Assembly: GCA_934654625.1 (NCBI GenBank)
Contig: CAKUGM010000074.1
Coordinates: 1 to 5,582 of the forward strand
Direction: 5' to 3'
Source: an uncultured Collinsella sp.
GTDB lineage: Bacteria; Actinomycetota; Coriobacteriia; Coriobacteriales; Coriobacteriaceae
DNA length: 5,582 bases
The notes beneath the pieces are model-generated. The model was not told the DNA's origin and made no database searches. It was given only the letters and a program-made list of their open reading frames with translations. This document shows positions 1 to 4,290 of this stretch, piece by piece (within the stretch, counting starts at the first letter, position 1; each line of letters opens with the position of its first letter). Both the position numbers and the translations under genes were made by a program.

Positions 1-366
1 GATATGAAGTTCGAGACGCTCGATATGGATCAGTTCCAGCCCGTGGGCACCGTCAACTACACCACGAGCGAGGACTTCACGCGCATTACCGAGTTCAAGA
101 ACATGACGGGCCAGGTTGTTGACGGCAAGACCGTCATCATGAAGGAGTACAGTCACGCCTATGAGCCCGGTAGCGGCCAGACTCCGTACTATGCAATCCT
201 TGAGCCCGAGAACCGTGCGCTGTACGAGCGCTACCTCGAGCGCGTTCAGGACCTTTCCAACTTCCATCCGGTGGGTCGTCTGGCGGAGTACCGCTACTAC
301 GACATGGACGCCGTGACCGATTCCGCCCTCAACCTGTCTGATGAGATTATCGCCTGCCATGCCTAA
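1..366 (+). CDS. glf: UDP-galactopyranose mutase, C-terminal part (5' end outside window)
   Basis: This is the last 121 codons of an FAD-dependent enzyme that interconverts UDP-galactopyranose and UDP-galactofuranose in the cytoplasm, supplying the galactofuranose donor for surface glycans. The reading frame is open from base 1 (GAT) to the TAA at 364-366, and the family is usually about 370 residues, so roughly the last third is present. Family signatures seen, in order: a VNYT block (about residues 18-21), TRITEFK (about 26-32), a TVIMKEY strand, PYYAI, then the C-terminal GRLAEYRYYDMD block (about 92-103), which in this family returns to the FAD/substrate site. The ATG at 4 is an internal methionine and not the start. 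The following glycosyltransferase overlaps the stop codon, so the two genes are probably one operon and translationally coupled. The assignment rests on remembered family motifs; no alignment was run. Confidence 0.93.
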   Translation, partial: DMKFETLDMDQFQPVGTVNYTTSEDFTRITEFKNMTGQVVDGKTVIMKEYSHAYEPGSGQTPYYAILEPENRALYERYLERVQDLSNFHPVGRLAEYRYYDMDAVTDSALNLSDEIIACHA

Positions 367-1405
367 TACCGCCTGCGCCAAGACCATAACCTTCGGCATT
401 CCCAGCTATAACGCTGCCGCCGATATGGACCATTGCATCACTTCCATCCTGGAAGGCTCTGCCTACGCTTCCGACGTAGAGATTATCATCGTCGATGACG
501 GCAGCCATGACGAGACCCCGCAGAAGGCTGACGAATGGGAGGCCCGCTACCCCGGTATCATCCGAGCGGTGCACCAGGAGAACGGTGGACACGGCATGGC
601 CGTGATGGCCGGTCTGCGCGAGGCCCAGGGCGTCTACTACAAGGTGGTCGACTCCGACGACTGGCTGGACGGCCAGGCGCTTTCTACCATGCTCTCCATC
701 CTGCGTGGTTTTATCGAGCGCGATCTGCGCGTGGACCTGTTCATCTCGAACTACGTGTACGAGAAGGTGCACGAGGGCACGCACAACACCGTGAGCTACC
801 GCATGGCGCTGCCGCGCAAGAAGGTCTTTGGCTGGGACGAGATGGGACGTTTCCGCCCCGATCAGAACCTGCTTATGCACAGCCTGTGCTATCGCACCGA
901 TGTGCTGCGCGATGAGGGCCTGCCCATGCCGGCGCACACCTTCTACGTGGATAACATCTACGCTTACGTGCCGCTGCCGCGCTGTCGCACCATGTACTAC
1001 GCCGATATCGACCTGTATCGCTATTTCATCGGCCGCGAGGGGCAAAGCGTCAACGAGGCCACCATGGTCAAGCGCTTGGACCAGCAGTTCCGCGTGACGC
1101 GCATCATGATGAATTCGTTCCATCTGTTCGATGACATCGAGAGCTCGCGTCTGCGCAGCTACATGATGGGTTATTTCACCATGATGATGGCCATCTGCTC
1201 GGTGTTCACCAAGCTTTCCGATGAGGAAGGCGCCGACGAGCGCCTGAAGCAACTCTGGGCCGACCTCAAAGAGTTCGATGCCCGTATGTATCGTCACGCC
1301 CGCTATGGCGTGCTCGGTCTGTTTACTAACTTACGTGGTCGCGCCGGAGAAAAGACCACGGTGGGCATCTATCACCTGGCCTCGAAGATCTTCAAGTTCA
1401 ACTAA
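359..1405 (+). CDS. Family 2 glycosyltransferase (GT-A fold)
   Basis: The product is a 348-residue GT2 enzyme expected to move a sugar from a nucleotide donor to a surface-glycan acceptor at the cytoplasmic face. The N-terminal GT-A domain shows TFGIPSYNA (about residues 11-19), the IIIVDDGSHDET strand and loop (about 42-53), HQENGGHG (about 72-79) and the metal/donor motif VVDSDDW (about 96-102). The C-terminal half has a GREGQSV motif and a mostly helical region. I see no clear transmembrane segment. The start was set at ATG 359, which overlaps the glf TAA by 8 nt and gives a normal GT2 N-terminus. An in-frame ATG at 341 would add six residues. Neither has a good Shine-Dalgarno sequence, which fits translational coupling to glf. 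The neighbouring UDP-galactofuranose synthesis suggests a galactofuranosyltransferase or another enzyme of the same polysaccharide, but substrate cannot be read from the sequence. Confidence 0.9.
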   Translation: MPNTACAKTITFGIPSYNAAADMDHCITSILEGSAYASDVEIIIVDDGSHDETPQKADEWEARYPGIIRAVHQENGGHGMAVMAGLREAQGVYYKVVDSDDWLDGQALSTMLSILRGFIERDLRVDLFISNYVYEKVHEGTHNTVSYRMALPRKKVFGWDEMGRFRPDQNLLMHSLCYRTDVLRDEGLPMPAHTFYVDNIYAYVPLPRCRTMYYADIDLYRYFIGREGQSVNEATMVKRLDQQFRVTRIMMNSFHLFDDIESSRLRSYMMGYFTMMMAICSVFTKLSDEEGADERLKQLWADLKEFDARMYRHARYGVLGLFTNLRGRAGEKTTVGIYHLASKIFKFN

Positions 1406-1440
1406 GTTGTCTGTGGGGCGGGCCGATTTGCTAAAACACG

Positions 1441-1471
1441 AAAAGAAGGGGGCGTCTGCCCCTTCTTTTTT
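1441..1471 (+). terminator. Intrinsic terminator of the glf-glycosyltransferase unit, probably bidirectional
   Basis: An 11-bp perfect stem (1441-1451 with 1459-1469, core GAAGGGG/CCCCTTC) encloses a 7-nt loop and runs into six T residues (1466-1471). It begins 36 nt after the glycosyltransferase stop codon. Read on the minus strand the same hairpin is followed by TTCTTTT, so it could also stop transcription coming from the convergent maf gene. Confidence 0.9.
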
Positions 1472-1613
1472 CAAAACTTCTCGAAGTGCGTACCCTAAAC
1501 AGGATTTGGCGAGTAGCTGGCTTGTTTGACCGCTCGAATCCTGGGGTTTTGCTGCTGGAAAAGCGGGGCTACTCGGTAAATTTCATTTAGGGTACGCACT
1601 TCGAATTGTTTTG
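1472..1613. repeat. Inverted-repeat element in convergent spacer (MITE/REP-like or structured RNA)
   Basis: The outermost arms are 19 bp and perfectly complementary: 1481-1499 (starting TCGAAGTGCG) and 1586-1604. Outside them, after a 3x3 mismatch, CAAAAC (1472-1477) pairs with GTTTTG (1608-1613). Inside, CGAGTAGC (1510-1517) pairs with GCTACTCG (1568-1575), and CCGCT (1530-1534) pairs with AGCGG (1562-1566). The segment between the main arms and the inner stem also pairs on the + strand if G-U pairs are allowed (1502-1508 with 1577-1583). No convincing ORF lies inside. The nested symmetry and intergenic position suggest a small non-autonomous mobile element or a repeated palindromic unit. 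No clear target-site duplication was found, and copy number cannot be judged from one window. Confidence 0.7.
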
Positions 1614-1658
1614 TACAGGTAACATATCCTGCAGGCGCCAAAACAGACTTGAAAACCG

Positions 1659-2213
1659 TTAGAGAGCGTCGAGCGCGCGCTTGACGCGGGCAATGGGCAG
1701 GCCCACTACGTTGTAGAAGTCGCCATTGATGGCACGAACGAGCATGCGGCCGCCTACGCCTTGGATTCCGTACGCCCCGGCCTTGTCCATCGGCTCGCCG
1801 CTTGCCACATACGCTTCGATCTCGGCGTCGCTCAGCTCATAGAACGTGACGTCGGTCACTTCGACAAAGGATTGACGTTTGCCAGCAGAGATAATGCAGA
1901 CGCCGGTTGCCACCTGGTGCGTACGTCCGGAAAGATTGCGCAGCATGGCACAAGCCTCGGCTGCGTCGCGGGGCTTTCCGAGCTTCTTGTTGTCGATGGC
2001 GACGATAGTATCGGCAGCGACAACGGCCTGGCTTGCTGCGATCGGCAGCGCGGCAATGGCCGCAGCCTTGGCGCAAGCCAAGCGTTCTACCAGCTCAAAA
2101 GGCGATTCTCCAGCGCGTGGGGTCTCATCGATATCGGCAGGAAAGATCTGAATGTCATAGCCGGCCTCGCGCATCAGCTCGATGCGGCGCGGCGATTGAG
2201 AAGCGAGAATCAC
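1659..2213 (-). CDS. maf: Maf family nucleoside triphosphate pyrophosphatase (dTTP/UTP type)
   Basis: This 184-residue cytoplasmic enzyme is expected to hydrolyse non-canonical or excess nucleoside triphosphates to monophosphate and pyrophosphate. Maf proteins are linked to nucleotide-pool sanitation and to septum control. Conserved blocks in order: ILASQSPRR at the N-terminus (2-10), the catalytic-region ADT (67-69), LGKP (78-81), LSGRTHQV (94-101), DKAGAYGIQG (143-152) and YNVVGLP (167-173). The DKAGAYGIQG block is typical of the YhdE-type dTTP/UTP branch rather than the YceF branch, so that specificity is favoured. Length is normal for the family. The start is GTG at 2213, placing the ILASxSPRR motif at residue 2; it overlaps the TGA of the upstream DJ-1 gene as GTGA. 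A GAGGG sequence lies 9 nt before the GTG, inside the DJ-1 coding end. The two genes are almost certainly cotranscribed and coupled. Confidence 0.95.
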   Translation of the reverse strand: MILASQSPRRIELMREAGYDIQIFPADIDETPRAGESPFELVERLACAKAAAIAALPIAASQAVVAADTIVAIDNKKLGKPRDAAEACAMLRNLSGRTHQVATGVCIISAGKRQSFVEVTDVTFYELSDAEIEAYVASGEPMDKAGAYGIQGVGGRMLVRAINGDFYNVVGLPIARVKRALDAL

Positions 2214-2755
2214 AGTTGGATACCCTCGCGAACCTTGGTTACGGCAACTTCGCCGGCGATATCCTCAAGTACGGCGAGAGCAAAGGGAAGGGCTTGACCC
2301 ATGGCCGATGCCGTGATGATGTTGCCATCGACAACAACGGTCTTTCCACCTGCATAGGTACCTTCGGGGAAGTCGAGCTCGAAGCCAGGGAAGCAGGTGG
2401 CGCGGCGGCCCTCAAGAAGGCCCAGGTGGGCCAGGATGGAAGGCGCGGCGCAGATAGCGGCGACGTGCTTGGTTGCGGCGAACTCGCGCACAACGTCGCA
2501 CACGCGCCCGTCGTTTTGCAGGTTGGTGGTGCCGGGCATGCCGCCGGGGAGCACCACATAGTCGTACTCGGAAAAATCGACCTCGTCAAAGGTGCAGTCG
2601 CACGAGACCGAGATCTGCTGGGCCGAGATGACGTCGCGCGTGGGCATGACAGACACAAGCGTGGCGCGCACGCCTCCGCGGCGCAGGACATCGACAATGG
2701 TCAGGCACTCGATCGTCTCAAAGCCATCGGCGGCAAGAATGGCAACAGCAGACAT
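2210..2755 (-). CDS. DJ-1/PfpI (ThiJ) family protein
   Basis: This is a 181-residue single-domain member of the DJ-1/YajL group, a flavodoxin-like fold with a reactive cysteine. Proteins of the group have been assigned chaperone, glyoxalase and deglycase-type activities, so the exact reaction is left open. Visible hallmarks: the conserved acidic residue E16 in GFETIE, VDVLRRGGV (21-29), VLPGGMPG (68-75) and the nucleophile elbow AAICAAPSIL with C102. The usual TSxGPGT stretch near the C-terminus is replaced by TASAMGQA (148-155), still followed by the expected FALAVLE helix. The ATG at 2755 has a purine-rich Shine-Dalgarno GAGAGGG (2767-2761) 5 nt upstream. It is the first gene of a two-gene unit with maf; pairing a stress-type DJ-1 protein with a nucleotide-pool enzyme fits a damage-control theme, which is inference. 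Confidence 0.92.
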   Translation of the reverse strand: MSAVAILAADGFETIECLTIVDVLRRGGVRATLVSVMPTRDVISAQQISVSCDCTFDEVDFSEYDYVVLPGGMPGTTNLQNDGRVCDVVREFAATKHVAAICAAPSILAHLGLLEGRRATCFPGFELDFPEGTYAGGKTVVVDGNIITASAMGQALPFALAVLEDIAGEVAVTKVREGIQL

Positions 2756-2789
2756 GATTTCCCTCTCGGACGTGGTTGATGTTGGGGCT

Positions 2790-2821
2790 TTTATACCCCA
2801 CTAGGCAAGGAAACGTGTCAA
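2790..2821 (-). promoter_or_regulatory. Candidate promoter of the DJ-1-maf unit
   Basis: On the minus strand a perfect -35 hexamer TTGACA (2821-2816) is followed by TATAAA (2795-2790). The gap is 20 nt, longer than the ideal 17. A shifted -10 (GGTATA) would give an 18-nt gap but a poorer hexamer. With TATAAA the start of transcription would fall near 2783, giving a short leader of about 28 nt that carries the GAGAGGG ribosome site. It is the only promoter-like pair seen in the 135-bp gap between the methyltransferase stop and the DJ-1 start. Confidence 0.5.
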
Positions 2822-2847
2822 AAAGTCGACAGGTTTATTTTGACACG
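2814..2847. promoter_or_regulatory. Inverted repeat overlapping the DJ-1 promoter -35 (candidate operator)
   Basis: Two perfect 10-bp arms, CGTGTCAAAA (2814-2823) and TTTTGACACG (2838-2847), are separated by 14 bp that include the small palindrome GTCGAC. The left arm contains the -35 hexamer of the minus strand promoter, and the right arm contains a mirror-image TTGACA facing the other way. A dimeric regulator bound here would block the promoter. It could instead be a weak terminator for the upstream methyltransferase gene, but the stem is AT-rich and followed only by TTTCC, so an operator is favoured. Confidence 0.5.
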
Positions 2848-2890
2848 CTCGAATAGGGGCGCGGTAAAGCGCGTGCTCAGCGTAGGGGCT

Positions 2891-4204
2891 CTACTTGCGC
2901 GTGAGATGCGTGACGGCTTCGCAGTGGAACGTCTGGGGGAAGAGGTCCACCGGGGTGATGCTTACGGGTACGAATGTGCCCTCGTCGCAGAAACGCTTGA
3001 GGTCGCGTGCGAGTGTGGCGGGGTCGCAGCTCACGTAGGCGACATCTCGGGCGGAGGTACTGGCAATGAGGTCGATGGCCTCGGGCGCAAGACCAGCGCG
3101 TGGCGGGTCCACAACCAGTACGTCGGCATCCTCGTCGGGGAACTCGCGCACGGCGTCGCCACCGATGACGTCTACGTTGTCCAGATGATTGATCTCGAGG
3201 TTGCGGCGCAGGTCGCGCACGGCGGGACCATAGGCCTCGACGGCGGCTACGTATTCACAGCGGCGTGCGAGCGGCAGCGTGAAGGTGCCGGCACCGCAGT
3301 AAAGGTCCACGGCGACCTCCTCGGGTTGCGGGTTCAGCGCCTCCATGACAAGGTCGATGAGGATCTCGGCGGCCTTGGTGTTGACCTGGAAGAAAGATGG
3401 GGCGGACAAGCGCATTTGAGAATTGGCGATATCTTCGGTCCATGAGCCCTCGCCGGAGAGGACCTCGACTTTGGAGACGCGGCGGGCCTTCTTCTCGCCT
3501 TTGCTCATCACTCGGACCATGCTCGTTGAGGGTAGTGCGTCGGCAAGCACACGCGACACCTGGCCTCGGGGAAAGCCACCGGTTGGGGTCCACAGGGCGA
3601 CTTCGAGCGCGCGCGTGCGGCGCGAAGCGCGGATGCCCACACGCTCAAGCGAAAGATCGTGCGAGTTGCCCAAAAAGCCCAGGGCGCCAGAGACGGCCTT
3701 GATGGCGCGGGGATACTTCTTTTCGAAAAGGGGACAAGCATCCACATGGATGATCTGCTGCGGGTCGCGTCCGTGCAGACCCAGGCGGAAACGCCCGTTT
3801 TGAATGGTGGGGGCGAGCTCGATTTTATTGCGATAGCCCCAGTCGTCGCGGGTGGCGCGGATGGGCTGCACCAGGCGGGCGATGGCGTCGTCATTGAACT
3901 TGCCGATGCGCTTGAGAGACGAGCGCAGGTTCTCTTCCTTGGCTGCGAGCTGTGCCTCGCGGGAGAGGTTGCCCCAGGGGCATCCGCCGCAGATGCCCAC
4001 AAACGGGCAGGGCGAATCCACGCGGCTAGGGGAGGGTTCCAGCACCTCGGTCACCGTGGCGCGCGAGAACGAAGAGCCGTCCTCGACAATCTGTGTCTCT
4101 ACGACGTCTCCCGCAACGCCGCCTGCAACAAACACGGCCTTGCCGTCCTCGGCGTGCGCGAGGCCGTCCGGTCCGTACATCATGGATTCGATGGTGAGTT
4201 TCAT
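2891..4204 (-). CDS. rlmD: 23S rRNA (uracil-C5)-methyltransferase, RlmD/RlmCD (TrmA) family
   Basis: This 437-residue enzyme is expected to place the methyl group of S-adenosylmethionine on C5 of a uridine in 23S rRNA. Order of parts: an N-terminal TRAM-like RNA-binding segment (about 1-55), a [4Fe-4S] cysteine set C66-x5-C72-x2-C75 plus C157 (in DACPLF), a central domain, and a C-terminal Rossmann methyltransferase domain. The latter shows FFQVN (271-275), the SAM motif DLYCGAGTF (300-308), DPPRAG (366-371), the catalytic cysteine C393 in SCDPATLARDL, and the likely general base E429 in FHCEAVTHL. The family includes U1939-, U747- and dual-specific rRNA enzymes and tRNA U54 enzymes; the Fe-S motif favours rRNA, but the exact uridine is not settled. 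The start was set at ATG 4204 because AGGAGGG (4218-4212) lies 7 nt before it. An in-frame ATG at 4237 adds 11 unlike-family residues and has no ribosome site. Confidence 0.93.
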   Translation of the reverse strand: MKLTIESMMYGPDGLAHAEDGKAVFVAGGVAGDVVETQIVEDGSSFSRATVTEVLEPSPSRVDSPCPFVGICGGCPWGNLSREAQLAAKEENLRSSLKRIGKFNDDAIARLVQPIRATRDDWGYRNKIELAPTIQNGRFRLGLHGRDPQQIIHVDACPLFEKKYPRAIKAVSGALGFLGNSHDLSLERVGIRASRRTRALEVALWTPTGGFPRGQVSRVLADALPSTSMVRVMSKGEKKARRVSKVEVLSGEGSWTEDIANSQMRLSAPSFFQVNTKAAEILIDLVMEALNPQPEEVAVDLYCGAGTFTLPLARRCEYVAAVEAYGPAVRDLRRNLEINHLDNVDVIGGDAVREFPDEDADVLVVDPPRAGLAPEAIDLIASTSARDVAYVSCDPATLARDLKRFCDEGTFVPVSITPVDLFPQTFHCEAVTHLTRK

Positions 4205-4208
4205 GATT

Positions 4209-4262
4209 GTGCCCTCCTGCGTATTCAACCTGTTCATAGTAGCAGGTTGCGCAGGAGGGCAC
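4209..4262 (-). promoter_or_regulatory. Leader hairpin that buries the rlmD Shine-Dalgarno sequence
   Basis: In the minus strand transcript, 4262-4250 pairs perfectly with 4221-4209 (13 bp; arm containing GCAGGAGGGC), and CAACCTG (4249-4243) pairs with CAGGTTG (4232-4226). A 4-nt bulge AATA (4225-4222) sits on the 3' side and the loop is 10 nt (4242-4233). The whole AGGAGGG ribosome site of rlmD lies inside the 3' arm, and the 5' arm carries CCCTCCT, an anti-Shine-Dalgarno. No T-run follows on either strand, so it is not a standard intrinsic terminator. Control of translation initiation is the simplest reading. Confidence 0.75.
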
Positions 4263-4290
4263 GGGTGGCGCGTGCGTGTTGACGCGTTCT

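Noticed and set aside
347..1297. Long minus strand open frame of 316 codons opposite the glycosyltransferase
   Set aside because: It mirrors a clear GT2 gene; the His/Val/Ala-rich translation is typical of the antisense of GC-rich genes and shows no family motif.
1628..1635. Eight-base palindrome CCTGCAGG
   Set aside because: It is isolated, with no nearby promoter, gene start or partner repeat; chance occurrence is adequate.
2033..2779. Plus strand open frame of 248 codons opposite the DJ-1 and maf genes
   Set aside because: It spans two well-recognised minus strand genes and their boundary, with no motif or ribosome site of its own.
2859..2873. GCGC-rich mini hairpin after the rlmD stop
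   Set aside because: Only about 4 bp of stem and no T-run; too weak to call a terminator.
2840..3445. Plus strand open frame of 201 codons, with TTGACA at 2840-2845 as possible promoter
   Set aside because: It is antisense to rlmD, no good -10 follows the TTGACA, and the hexamer is explained as the mirror arm of the dyad.
4209..4262. Hairpin read as the ppk1 intrinsic terminator
   Set aside because: No T-run follows on either strand, and the stem contains the rlmD ribosome site. A U-less terminator cannot be excluded but is less likely.
3659..4282. Plus strand open frame of 207 codons
   Set aside because: It is antisense to the N-terminal half of rlmD and to its leader hairpin; the translation has no recognisable domain.
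4269..4286. CGCGT/ACGCG inverted repeat just after the ppk1 stop
   Set aside because: A 5-bp stem with an 8-nt loop and no T-run is expected by chance in GC-rich DNA.
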